Assembly: GCF_000718325.1 (NCBI RefSeq)
Contig: NZ_JOFV01000002.1
Span: 186,001 to 250,000, forward strand
Length of the DNA stretch: 64,000 bases
Source: Oerskovia turbata
GTDB taxonomy: Bacteria > Actinomycetota > Actinomycetes > Actinomycetales > Cellulomonadaceae
Direction: 5' to 3'
Position 1 is the first letter of the stretch, and each line of letters starts with the position of its first letter. Below, in pieces: positions 50,223 through 57,890 of the stretch. The position numbers were made by a program, and so were the translations under genes. The notes beneath the pieces are model-generated. The model worked only from the letters and a program-made list of their open reading frames with translations. It did not search any database and was not told the DNA's origin.

Positions 50223-50815
50223 GGGGCCACTACCTCTCTGATGGAGTTGTCGAACTCTTCGAAACGGGTGCCGTTCACGGGGCAGACCCAGTGGTCTCCC
50301 TCCTGCACGAGCGGCTGGCCCGCGTACCCGACCCAGCCCACCCGGCGTGCCGGCACACCGACGACGATCGCGTGAGGAGGGACATCTCTGGTGACGACAG
50401 CTCCGGCCGCGACGGTGGCCCAGGCCCCGACGGTCACGGGTGCCACGCACACGGCGCGTGCACCGATGGACGCGCCTTCCTCGATCGTCACTCCGACGGC
50501 ATGCCAGTCGTCGGCGCTCTTCAGCGAGCCGTCGGGGTTGATCGCACGCGGGTAGGTGTCGTTCGTGAGGACCGCAGCCGGGCCGATGAACACTCCGTCT
50601 GCCAGGGTCGCCGGCTCATAGACGAGTGCGTAGTTCTGGATCTTGCAGTGTCGACCCACCTGGACGCCGGTACCGATGTAGGCACCTCGTCCGACCACGC
50701 ACGACTCGCCCAGTGTGACGCCCTCCCGCACCTGGGCGAGGTGCCAGATCTGGCTGCCCTCTCCGATGCTCGCGTCATCGGAGACATCGGCACTGGGGGC
50801 GATGCGAACGCTCAT
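50219..50815 (-). CDS. wbpD: Left-handed beta-helix N-acetyltransferase, WbpD-like
   Basis: A 198-residue acyl-CoA-dependent transferase with hexapeptide repeats (IAPSADVSDDASIGEGSQIW, VGRGAYIGTGVQVGRH, IGPAAVLTNDTYPRAI, IGARAVCVAPVTVGAWATVA). The end has VVGVPARRVGWVG and a short tail with CPVNGTRFEE. In the WbpB/E/D set it acetylates the new 3-amino group. ATG 50815 has AAGGGA 6-7 nt upstream, preferred over an in-frame ATG further up. First gene of the operon; promoter box at 50850-50855. Confidence 0.88.
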   Translation of the reverse strand: MSVRIAPSADVSDDASIGEGSQIWHLAQVREGVTLGESCVVGRGAYIGTGVQVGRHCKIQNYALVYEPATLADGVFIGPAAVLTNDTYPRAINPDGSLKSADDWHAVGVTIEEGASIGARAVCVAPVTVGAWATVAAGAVVTRDVPPHAIVVGVPARRVGWVGYAGQPLVQEGDHWVCPVNGTRFEEFDNSIREVVAP

Positions 50816-50849
50816 GAAAAATCCCTTCGAGATCTCAGTAGCCAGGAAC

Positions 50850-50855
50850 ACTCTA
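50850..50855 (-). promoter_or_regulatory. Probable -10 box of the wbpDEB operon
   Basis: TAGAGT on the minus strand, 35 nt before ATG 50815, in the divergent gap to the GT2 gene. Two similar stretches with GCATCACC-like ends at about 50872-50900 may be regulatory sites. Confidence 0.4.
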
Positions 50856-50985
50856 GACCGCGCGCACCTGGCGGATGCACATCACCTTGTGGCATGCATC
50901 ACCTCTGGTCGACGCGCTGGTTCGACGGAGATCGGCGGTCGATCACGGCGTCGACCGGTCGGGTCGGCCTGCAAGAATACGTGCC

Positions 50986-51720
50986 ATGGAATCCCCCGAG
51001 GCCCCGGACCTCGCCGACTCGGCTGCCGTCACACCGTCCCCCGACCGCCGGTCGCTCGACGACGTCTGGCTCGCCGTCCCGCTGTACAACGAGGCCGAGG
51101 TCGTCGGCGACGTGATCCGGGCTGCCCTGCGGACCTTCCCCCACGTCGTGTGCGTCGACGACGGCAGCTCGGACGAGTCGGCCGCCCGCGCCGAGGAGGC
51201 CGGCGCGACGGTCCTGCGGCACGCCGTGAACCTCGGCCAGGGCGCCGCGCTGCAGACCGCCATCGAGTACGCGCGCAGCCGCCCGGGCGCCGCGTACGTC
51301 GTGACGTTCGACGCGGACGGTCAGCACCAGGTCGAGGACGCCGTCGCGATGGTCGAGCGGGCCCGGTCCGAGGATCTCGCCATCGTCTTCGGGTCGCGGT
51401 TCCTGGACGACCGGACCCGTCCGGGCCTGCTCAAGCGTGCGGTGCTGCGAACCGCGGTCTGGTTCACCAACCGCAGCACCGGCCTCAGGCTCACCGACGC
51501 CCACAACGGACTGCGGGTCCTGCGGGTGGATGCGGCGAGGGCCGTGGACCTCCATCAGGACCGGATGGCGCACGCGAGCGAGATCGTGCACCAGCTCGGG
51601 CGCACGGGTCTTCCGTGGCGTGAGCACCCGGTGCACGTGCTGTACACCGACTATTCGCGCGGCAAGGGTCAGTCGCTGTGGAACTCCGTCAACATCCTCG
51701 TCGACCTGGTCTTCAAGTAG
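50986..51720 (+). CDS. GT2 family glycosyltransferase beside DUF2304
   Basis: A 244-residue GT-A protein: DDVWLAVPLYNEAEVVGDVI, VVCVDDGSSDESAARAEE, VNLGQGAALQTAIEYA and the metal site VTFDADGQHQVEDAVAMV, then GSRFLDDRTRPGLLK and LTDAHNGLRVL. It is of the polyprenyl-phosphate sugar synthase type without its own membrane helices. The next gene, 16 bp on, is a DUF2304 membrane protein; this pair is frequent and probably one unit. ATG 50986 has no ribosome site; an AATAC-type box lies just upstream. Confidence 0.87.
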   Translation: MESPEAPDLADSAAVTPSPDRRSLDDVWLAVPLYNEAEVVGDVIRAALRTFPHVVCVDDGSSDESAARAEEAGATVLRHAVNLGQGAALQTAIEYARSRPGAAYVVTFDADGQHQVEDAVAMVERARSEDLAIVFGSRFLDDRTRPGLLKRAVLRTAVWFTNRSTGLRLTDAHNGLRVLRVDAARAVDLHQDRMAHASEIVHQLGRTGLPWREHPVHVLYTDYSRGKGQSLWNSVNILVDLVFK

Positions 51721-51736
51721 ACCGGAAGGGATTCTC

Positions 51737-52108
51737 GTGCTGATTCAGGTCATCCTCCTCCTGGCGATCGCCGTCGTCGCCGCCCTCCTCACGCGATCGA
51801 CCGCCGACGCCCGCCACCAGGCCATCCGGCGTCTGCTCCTCGCGGGCTTCGTGGTCGCGGCCGTGGTCGCCATCGTGTTCCCCCAGGCGCTGTCCTATCT
51901 CGCCAACCTCATCGGCGTGGGTCGCGGTACGGACCTGCTGCTGTACGCACTGGTGATCGCCTTCGTCAGCTACATCGCGACGAGCCACCGGCGCGCGAAC
52001 CAGCTCTCGCGCAAGATCACGCTCCTGACGCGCGAGCTGAGCCTCGCCGAGGCCCGGATCGGGTCCGCGGCGTCTCCGGACGACCCGCCGCCTTCTCCCA
52101 CGGCCTGA
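51737..52108 (+). CDS. DUF2304 family small membrane protein
   Basis: A 123-residue protein with three hydrophobic helices (LIQVILLLAIAVVAALL, LLLAGFVVAAVVAIVFP, LLLYALVIAFVSYIA) and a cytoplasmic coiled segment RRANQLSRKITLLTRELSLA. DUF2304 proteins usually accompany a GT2 gene and may anchor it or move its lipid product. GTG 51737 has GGAAGGG upstream. Co-transcribed with the GT2 gene. Confidence 0.85.
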   Translation: MLIQVILLLAIAVVAALLTRSTADARHQAIRRLLLAGFVVAAVVAIVFPQALSYLANLIGVGRGTDLLLYALVIAFVSYIATSHRRANQLSRKITLLTRELSLAEARIGSAASPDDPPPSPTA

Positions 52109-52169
52109 TCTGCACAAGTCCTCCACCCGAAGCGCTCCGCCCGCTTGCGGGTCCTCGCGGGTGCCGCAA

Positions 52170-52175
52170 TAGGCT
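52170..52175 (+). promoter_or_regulatory. Leaderless-type -10 box upstream of the LCP gene
   Basis: TAGGCT ends 6 nt before a GTG at 52182, the same spacing as at 11453 and 58883. It should serve the LCP gene, with the small open frame 52182-52340 at the 5' end of the transcript. Confidence 0.5.
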
Positions 52176-52181
52176 CTAGCC

Positions 52182-52340
52182 GTGACGTCTCCTCGGCCCT
52201 CCTTCTCCGCCACCGGCACTGCCGCAGGTTCGCGGCGCTCGTGGCGCCAGAGCTGTCCCTCGCCGTCCACGACGGCGGAGGGGCGCGCTCCCTCGTGCCT
52301 GTTCGTCGTACGGGACGACGACGTCCGGGTCGGCGGCTGA
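52182..52340 (+). CDS. Possible leader peptide upstream of the LCP gene
   Basis: A GTG 6 nt behind a TAGGCT box opens a 52-codon frame beginning VTSPRPSFSATGTAAGS and ending VVRDDDVRVGG. It closes 7 bp before the LCP ATG, which itself has no good ribosome site, so translation of the LCP gene could depend on it. There is no recognisable homology and the composition is Ser/Arg-rich, so it may be chance. Codon-position bias could not be measured here. Confidence 0.3.
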   Translation: MTSPRPSFSATGTAAGSRRSWRQSCPSPSTTAEGRAPSCLFVVRDDDVRVGG

Positions 52341-52347
52341 CGCGACC

Positions 52348-53862
52348 ATGCCCCACGACGAGACCCCGTCGGGCCGGACCCGCCCACCGAGCTTCACACC
52401 GGCGCCAGGTCGTACGGTGCGCCCTCCGAGCGCCGACGACGCGATCCAGGTCGGGTCGGAGGGTGCGCGTCCCGCGCGCCGCGGACCGGCCGAGGCGATC
52501 CCGCCGGACGTCCAGGTCGCGCCCGGAGGCGAGCCGCGCATCAGGCGTCAGTCCTCGCGCAGGCCATCCTCACCGCCCGGGCGACCGGGGACACCGCCGT
52601 CGGCGGTCCCCTTGCGCGGGGTCGGCCGCCAGGGCGCCACGCCAAGTGACGGCGGCCCGCGACGCGTCGTGAACGGGGCGGACGCACCTCCGTCCGTCCC
52701 TCCGGCACCGGGGCGTCGAGCACCGGCGAGCGGTTCCTCGGTCAGGCAGGCGCGCCCTTCGCCCTCCCGTCCCGTGGCAGGGTCCGCTGGTGCGGCTGCG
52801 GCTCGACGGACCGCGGGGTCCCGCTCCGACGCCTCCGCGTCCGCCTCGTCCCGTCCCTCGGGGCCGCGGGGCCCCGTCCGCCCTGCCGGAGGTCCACCCC
52901 GCCCTCGGCCCGGCGGCTCCCGTCGGCGCGGACGACGCGTCGTCGCGGTCCTGGGGACGACCGCGCTGGTGCTCCTCCTGGCCTGGCCCATCGGGCTGCT
53001 CGTCTGGGCCAACGGCAAGATCCAGCACGTCGATGCGCTGTCCGACGCCTCTGGCACCCCTGGCCAGACCTATCTCCTCGCAGGTTCGGACGCGAGAGGG
53101 GAGGGCATCAGCGAGGACGGTACCGAAGGGGCTCGTACCGACACGATCATGGTGCTCCACAAGCCGAGCAGCGGTCCGGCGGCGCTGATCAGCCTGCCGC
53201 GCGACACGTTCGCGGAGGTTCCCGGCAAGGGTGCGGCCAAGCTGAACGCGGCCTACTCGTGGGGTGGTGCCCCGTTGCTGGTGCAGACGGTCGAGGGGCT
53301 CACGGGCCTCACGGTCGACCACTACGTGGAGATCGGCTTCGGGGGTGTCGAGGGCATCGTGGACGCCGTCGGAGGGGTCGAGCTGTGTCTCGACTACGAC
53401 GTGGACGACCCCAGGAGCGAGCTGGTCTGGACGGCCGGGTGCCACCCTGCCGACGGCCACACCGCTCTCGCGTTCTCGCGGATGCGCTATGCGGACGTCC
53501 AGGGCGACATCGGCAGGGCCGAACGCCAGCGACAGGTCATCGGGGCCGTGAGCGCGAAGGCGGCCGACAAGAGCCTGCTGCTCAAGCCCTGGGCCCAGGT
53601 CTCGCTCCTCGACGCGGGCCTGGCCTCGATGGTCGTCGACCAGAGGACCGGGATCATCGACCTCGGGCGGATGGCCCTGGCGTTCCGCGAGGCCAACGGC
53701 CCCGAGGGCGTCACGGGGACCCCGCCGATCTCCGACCCGGACTACCGTCCTGGTGGCATCGGCTCGACCGTCCGTCTCGACCCGGACCTGGGTCCCGTGT
53801 TCTGGACCGACGTCCGAGACGGCACGCTCGCGCCCGGTGTGGTCGGCGGGCTACCGCAGTGA
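52348..53862 (+). CDS. LytR-CpsA-Psr (LCP) family glycopolymer ligase
   Basis: A 504-residue membrane-anchored enzyme that transfers lipid-linked glycopolymers to peptidoglycan muramic acid. The first 195 residues are a cytoplasmic low-complexity region rich in Pro, Arg, Ser and Gly. One helix follows near 207-229 (VVAVLGTTALVLLLAWPIGL). The extracytoplasmic LCP domain has LLAGSDARGEG, GARTDTIMVLH with the conserved Arg-Thr-Asp, ALISLPRDTFAEVPGKGAAK, HYVEIGFGGVEGIVDAVGGV and AFSRMRYADVQGDIGRAERQ. It is the natural ligase for the polymer built by the locus. A strong hairpin follows 3 bp after the stop. Confidence 0.92.
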   Translation: MPHDETPSGRTRPPSFTPAPGRTVRPPSADDAIQVGSEGARPARRGPAEAIPPDVQVAPGGEPRIRRQSSRRPSSPPGRPGTPPSAVPLRGVGRQGATPSDGGPRRVVNGADAPPSVPPAPGRRAPASGSSVRQARPSPSRPVAGSAGAAAARRTAGSRSDASASASSRPSGPRGPVRPAGGPPRPRPGGSRRRGRRVVAVLGTTALVLLLAWPIGLLVWANGKIQHVDALSDASGTPGQTYLLAGSDARGEGISEDGTEGARTDTIMVLHKPSSGPAALISLPRDTFAEVPGKGAAKLNAAYSWGGAPLLVQTVEGLTGLTVDHYVEIGFGGVEGIVDAVGGVELCLDYDVDDPRSELVWTAGCHPADGHTALAFSRMRYADVQGDIGRAERQRQVIGAVSAKAADKSLLLKPWAQVSLLDAGLASMVVDQRTGIIDLGRMALAFREANGPEGVTGTPPISDPDYRPGGIGSTVRLDPDLGPVFWTDVRDGTLAPGVVGGLPQ

Positions 53863-53865
53863 GCC

Positions 53866-53901
53866 TGCACCGACCGGGGCGAGCCCGTCCCGGTCGGTGC
53901 A
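53866..53901. terminator. Terminator behind the LCP gene
   Basis: TGCACCGACCGGG (53866-53878) pairs with 53889-53901; two further pairs (one G-T) close the loop to 6 nt. It starts 3 bp after the LCP stop. Confidence 0.85.
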
Positions 53902-53926
53902 CTGCTCGTCCCCCGACGGGCCTGAC

Positions 53927-53963
53927 GCGCACGGTGGAACGTGCGCACGACGACCTCGTGCGC
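53927..53963. terminator. Pair of mutually exclusive hairpins before purE end
   Basis: GCGCACG (53927-53933) can pair with CGTGCGC (53940-53946), while GCGCACGA (53943-53950) can pair with TCGTGCGC (53956-53963). The two stems share bases 53943-53946 and cannot form together. They lie 45 bp beyond the purE stop and probably terminate the purK-purE transcript. Confidence 0.5.
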
Positions 53964-54007
53964 TGACCGAGACCGCGGGGCTCGTCCTGCGGGGGCCTCT
54001 GACGTGC

Positions 54008-54565
54008 CTACGCCCCGAACCCCGTGCGGCGCTCACCTGCGACCGAGGCGCGCAGCGCGGCCCCCTTGGCGTGGGCCTGCTCGCTGAGCCCCTCCTGGAA
54101 CGCGACCATCTGCTCGCGCAGGCGCGCGGCGTCGTCGTCCACGCCCGAGGCGAGGATGCGCGCGGCCAGCAGGCCCGCGTTGCGCGCACCCCCGATCGAG
54201 ACGGTCGCGACGGGCACGCCTGCGGGCATCTGCACGATCGACAGGAGCGAGTCCATGCCGTCGAGGTAGCGCAGCGGCACGGGGACGCCGATGACCGGCA
54301 GCGGAGTGACGGCCGCGAGCATGCCGGGCAGGTGGGCTGCTCCCCCGGCGCCCGCGATGATGACGCGGATCCCGCGGCCGGCGGCCTCGCGGCCGTAGTC
54401 GATCATCTCGGTGGGCATGCGGTGGGCCGAGACGACGTCGACCTCGATGGCCACGCCGAACTCGCGCAGCGCGTTCGCGGCCTCCTGCATCACGGGCCAG
54501 TCGGAGTCGGACCCCATCACGATCCCCACGACGGGGCTGCCGGTCGCGGCGGTGTTCTCGGTCAT
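54008..54565 (-). CDS. purE: N5-carboxyaminoimidazole ribonucleotide mutase
   Basis: A 185-residue enzyme of purine synthesis that converts N5-CAIR to CAIR, the class I form paired with Pur[22 protein letters not shown] near 13-33 is the nucleotide-binding start, [19 protein letters not shown] carries the catalytic His, and [21 protein letters not shown] and [22 protein letters not shown] complete the family. It follows purK by 3 bp on the same strand. Confidence 0.94.
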   Translation of the reverse strand: MTENTAATGSPVVGIVMGSDSDWPVMQEAANALREFGVAIEVDVVSAHRMPTEMIDYGREAAGRGIRVIIAGAGGAAHLPGMLAAVTPLPVIGVPVPLRYLDGMDSLLSIVQMPAGVPVATVSIGGARNAGLLAARILASGVDDDAARLREQMVAFQEGLSEQAHAKGAALRASVAGERRTGFGA

Positions 54566-54568
54566 TGC

Positions 54569-55849
54569 TCAGGCCTTCGTCTCGTCGGTGGTGCGGTTCT
54601 CGGGGAGCGTCTCGCCGCGCAGCAGCGCGGCGGCGCCCAGTGCCCGACGGCGGACCTCACCCAGGTCCTGGCCGCTCACGTTCACGTGGGCGAGCTTGCG
54701 TCCGGGGCGCACGTCCTTGCCGTACAGGTTGACGCGCGCGTCGGGGAACGCGCCCAGGACGTCGGGCAGGGCGTCGGTGAGCGCCGGGAGGCTCGAGCCG
54801 AGCACGTTGGCCATGACGGTCCACGGGGCCGTGGGCGCGGTGTCGCCGAGCGGCAGGTCGAGGACGGCGCGCAGGTGCTGCTCGAACTGGCTCGTGACCG
54901 AGCCGTCGATGGTCCAGTGGCCGGAGTTGTGCGGGCGCATCGCGAGCTCGTTGACCAGGACACGGCGGGCGGGGCGGCCGTCGGCCGAGCCGACGGTCCC
55001 GTCAGCGCCGACAGCACCGTCAGCGCCGACAGCGCCGCTGATGACCTCGAACATCTCGACCGCGAGCACGCCGGTCACGTCGAGCCCCTCGGCGATCGCT
55101 ACCGCCACCTGGCGTGCCTCCTCCGCCTCGTCGGCGGTCAGGTCGGGGGCCGGGGCGATGACCTCGGAGCACACGCCGTCGCGCTGGATCGACTCGACCA
55201 CGGGCCACGTGCGGACCTCGCCGCTCGGTCTCCGCGCGACCAGGACTGCGAGCTCGCGCGTGAACGGGACCTTCTCCTCGACGAGGAGCTGCGGGCCGCC
55301 CGCTGCCGCGGCGGCGAGCCAGTCGGCGGCCTCGTCGGCCGAGGACACGACCCGCACGCCCTTGCCGTCGTAGCCGCCGCGCGACGTCTTGACGACGGCC
55401 TGGCCGCCGACCTCGGCGAGGAACCCGGCGAGCGTCGCGTACCCCTGCTCGGGGTCGACGGGCAACGGGACCCAGCGCGGGCACGGCACACCGAGCTCGG
55501 TCAGCCGTCGGCGCATCACGATCTTGTCCTGCGCCTGGACCAGGGCGTGCGGCGCGGGCCGCACGGGGGTTCCGTGCTCGATGAGGTCGGTGAGCAGGTC
55601 GTTGGGCACGTGCTCGTGCTCGAACGTGAGGACGTCGGCCGGGGCCCTGCCGTCCGCGGGGGCGATGAGGTCGCGGATCGCGGTCTCGTCGCTGGCCGCT
55701 CCCACCGGGGCGTCGGTCACGACCTGGGCCGCCGACGTCCCGGGAGCCTCGACGAGCACCCGCAGGTGCACTCCGAGCTCACCGGCCGCAGGGGCCATCA
55801 TGCGGGCGAGCTGCCCGCCTCCGACAACGGCGATCACTGGTGCTGACAC
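54569..55849 (-). CDS. purK: N5-carboxyaminoimidazole ribonucleotide synthase
   Basis: A 426-residue ATP-grasp enzyme that carboxylates AIR. It starts with VIAVVGGGQLARMMAPAAGE, then FEHEHVPNDLLTDL, VVKTSRGGYDGKGVRVV (ATP loop), LLVEEKVPFTRELAVLVAR and NELAMRPHNSGHWTIDG. An insertion of two Gly-Ala-Val-Gly-Ala-Asp units plus a related third, encoded by an 18-bp tandem repeat, sits before the RPARRVLVNELAMRP strand. GTG 55849 is chosen from family alignment and a TACCCT box 8 nt upstream. Divergent from a GtrA gene. Confidence 0.93.
   Translation of the reverse strand: MSAPVIAVVGGGQLARMMAPAAGELGVHLRVLVEAPGTSAAQVVTDAPVGAASDETAIRDLIAPADGRAPADVLTFEHEHVPNDLLTDLIEHGTPVRPAPHALVQAQDKIVMRRRLTELGVPCPRWVPLPVDPEQGYATLAGFLAEVGGQAVVKTSRGGYDGKGVRVVSSADEAADWLAAAAAGGPQLLVEEKVPFTRELAVLVARRPSGEVRTWPVVESIQRDGVCSEVIAPAPDLTADEAEEARQVAVAIAEGLDVTGVLAVEMFEVISGAVGADGAVGADGTVGSADGRPARRVLVNELAMRPHNSGHWTIDGSVTSQFEQHLRAVLDLPLGDTAPTAPWTVMANVLGSSLPALTDALPDVLGAFPDARVNLYGKDVRPGRKLAHVNVSGQDLGEVRRRALGAAALLRGETLPENRTTDETKA
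55000..55035. repeat. 18-bp tandem repeat inside purK
   Basis: Two 18-bp units (55000-55017 and 55018-55035) differ at one base and encode a six-residue repeat of Gly, Ala, Val, Gly, Ala, Asp. A degenerate third copy follows on the C-terminal side. The unit length keeps the frame. Confidence 0.8.
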
Positions 55850-55857
55850 GTGTACCG

Positions 55858-55943
55858 AGGGTAGTCGCTCGACCGCCCCTCGGCCGACCCGTCCCACCGG
55901 GCGGTTGCTCCTGGCAATCTTTCCCAGGTCCACGGCGTACCCT
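55858..55943. promoter_or_regulatory. Divergent leaderless promoters of purK and gtrA
   Basis: TACCCT on the minus strand (55863-55858) ends 8 nt before purK GTG 55849, and TACCCT on the plus strand (55938-55943) ends 7 nt before the GtrA ATG 55951. Neither start has a ribosome site. Identical boxes in a 101-bp divergent region. Confidence 0.6.
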
Positions 55944-55950
55944 GCCGACC

Positions 55951-56481
55951 ATGTCCAGCCAGGTCGACGAGCTCTCGCTCGCCCCCGTCCGGGCGCCCGT
56001 CCCCACCGGGACGGCCGCGCGCCCGACGTCCGGCGCGGCCCGGCACAGGGCGCGCGTCGTCGCTCGTCTCGCAGAGCTGGGTCGGTTCAGCTTCGTGGGG
56101 ACCGTCGCGTTCTTCGTGGACCTCGGCCTGTTCAACCTGCTGCGCTTCGGCCCCTGGGACGCGCTGAGCGCGAGCCCGGTCGAGGCCAAGGCGCTCGCCG
56201 TGAGCGTCGCGACGGTCGTGTCGTGGCTCGGCAGCCGCTACTGGACGTTCTCCGACCGCCGCACGAGCCGGCACGGCCGCGAGCTGCTGACCTTCCTGCT
56301 GGTCAATGCCGGGGGCATGGCCATCTCGCTCGGTGTGCTCGCGTTCACGACGAGCGTCCTGGGGTTGACCTCCCCGCTCGCGGAGAACGTCGCGGCGAAC
56401 GGGGTCGGCCTCGCGCTCGCGAACGTGTTCCGCTACGTCGCCTACCGGCGCGTCGTGTTCACAGGTTCCTCGCCGGGCTGA
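55951..56481 (+). CDS. GtrA family membrane protein (second copy)
   Basis: A 176-residue protein with an N-terminal cytoplasmic tail of about 40 residues and four hydrophobic helices (FSFVGTVAFFVDLGLFNLL, AVSVATVVSWLGSRYWTF, FLLVNAGGMAISLGVLAF, ANGVGLALANVFRYVAYRRV). The order purE-purK with a divergent gtrA is the same as Rv3275c-Rv3276c-Rv3277 in M. tuberculosis (from memory). Role: movement of a polyprenyl-phosphate sugar across the membrane. Confidence 0.9.
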   Translation: MSSQVDELSLAPVRAPVPTGTAARPTSGAARHRARVVARLAELGRFSFVGTVAFFVDLGLFNLLRFGPWDALSASPVEAKALAVSVATVVSWLGSRYWTFSDRRTSRHGRELLTFLLVNAGGMAISLGVLAFTTSVLGLTSPLAENVAANGVGLALANVFRYVAYRRVVFTGSSPG

Positions 56482-56505
56482 GGTCGGGCGACGGGTACCG
56501 GAGGT

Positions 56506-57858
56506 CTACCCCTCGGTGTCCTGCCCGCGACGCCTGCGACGCCTGCGCGCGCCGGAGGCCGAGATCGTGGTCCCGGTCGGGAGCACGATCCGCGGGTCGA
56601 GGGTACGCGGGACACCTGCGAGGAAGAGCACGAAGATGGGCGGGCGGCGCTGGGCCAGCTCGAGCCGCCCACCGTCGGCCGCGGCCAGGTCGCGGGCGAG
56701 CGCCAGGCCGAGCCCTGTCCCGGCACCCGAGGTCGCACCGCGTTCGAAGACGCGCGAGGCCATCTCGTCCGAGACTCCGTCCCCCTCGTCCCCGACCTCG
56801 ATCGCGACGGCGCCGCTGGTCCCGCTGGGGCGAGCGCGCACGGTCGTGGTGCCCGCCCCGTGCTTGAGGGAGTTCTCGATGAGCGTGGCGAGCACCTGGG
56901 CGAGCGCGCCGGGGGTCGCCAGGACCTGGTAGCCGTCCGGTACGTCGACCACGAGCCGGCGGCCCGCCTTGGCGAACGTGGGGACCCACTCCTCCTCCTG
57001 CTGGCGTACGACCTCGACGAGGCGCACGGCCTCGGTCGTGCCACCCTGCGCGCGACGGGACTGGGTCAGCAGGTCGTCGACGACCGTGACGAGGCGCTCG
57101 ACCTGCTCGAGCGAGATGCGCGCCTCCTCCTGGATCCCCGGGTCGTCCGAGGCCATCGAGATCTCCTCGAGGCGCATGCTCAGCGCGGTCAGCGGGGTCC
57201 GGAGCTGGTGCGAGGCGTCGGAGGCGAACTGGCGCTCGGCGGCCAGGCGACCCGCGAGGCGGTCCGAGCTGCGCGCGAGCTCGGCGGCCACGAGGTCGAT
57301 CTCCTCGACCCCGGAGAGCTCGAGGCGGGGCCGGACCTGGCCGGACCCGAGCTGTTCGGCCGAGGCCGCGAGGTACACGAGCGGTGCTGACAGCCGGTTG
57401 GCCTGCCACACGGCCATGGCGATGCCTGCGGCGAAGGCGACCACGGAGGCCGCCACGACCAGCAGGACGACCTGCGCGGCGTTCCAGTAGCTCTCCGCGA
57501 ACGACGTGGTCAGCACCACCGTCGCGTTCTGGTCGGTCCGGTCCGCGGCTTCGTTGACCCGCCCCGAGATGACCTCGCCGGCGGTCATCTGCTCGCCGTC
57601 GGGCAGGTTCACGAAGACGTACGCGGGCAGCTCTCCCGGGCGCCCCTCGGACGCGTTGTCCAGGACCGACTGCGGGACCGGCTCGTTCTGCGAGAGCCGG
57701 GCGTCGATGTTCCTGGCGAGCGTGTCCACCCGCCCCTGGAGCTGGGCCTTCTCGTTGGCGAGCACGAACTGCGCTCCCAGGAAGGCCAGGGGGAACCCCA
57801 GGAGGAGGACGGCGACGGCGACGGCCGCGACCGTCGCCTGCAGCACGCGTCGACGCAC
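56506..57858 (-). CDS. OmpR-type sensor histidine kinase
   Basis: A 450-residue two-helix membrane kinase. Helix 1 is near residues 8-34 (VAVAVLLLGFPLAFLGAQF) and helix 2 near 125-150, with an extracytoplasmic sensor of about 90 residues between them; a HAMP-like region ends near 205. The phosphoacceptor His217 lies in ASDASHQLRTPLTALSMRL; the N-box is TLIENSLKHGAG, the G-boxes DEGDGVSDEM and GTGLGLALA. A basic tail RRRRRRGQ ends the protein. It follows its response regulator by 32 bp and converges on the GtrA gene. Confidence 0.9.
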   Translation of the reverse strand: MRRRVLQATVAAVAVAVLLLGFPLAFLGAQFVLANEKAQLQGRVDTLARNIDARLSQNEPVPQSVLDNASEGRPGELPAYVFVNLPDGEQMTAGEVISGRVNEAADRTDQNATVVLTTSFAESYWNAAQVVLLVVAASVVAFAAGIAMAVWQANRLSAPLVYLAASAEQLGSGQVRPRLELSGVEEIDLVAAELARSSDRLAGRLAAERQFASDASHQLRTPLTALSMRLEEISMASDDPGIQEEARISLEQVERLVTVVDDLLTQSRRAQGGTTEAVRLVEVVRQQEEEWVPTFAKAGRRLVVDVPDGYQVLATPGALAQVLATLIENSLKHGAGTTTVRARPSGTSGAVAIEVGDEGDGVSDEMASRVFERGATSGAGTGLGLALARDLAAADGGRLELAQRRPPIFVLFLAGVPRTLDPRIVLPTGTTISASGARRRRRRRGQDTEG

Positions 57859-57890
57859 GCCCTACTCCTTCGCTCAGCCCTGTCGGCTGA

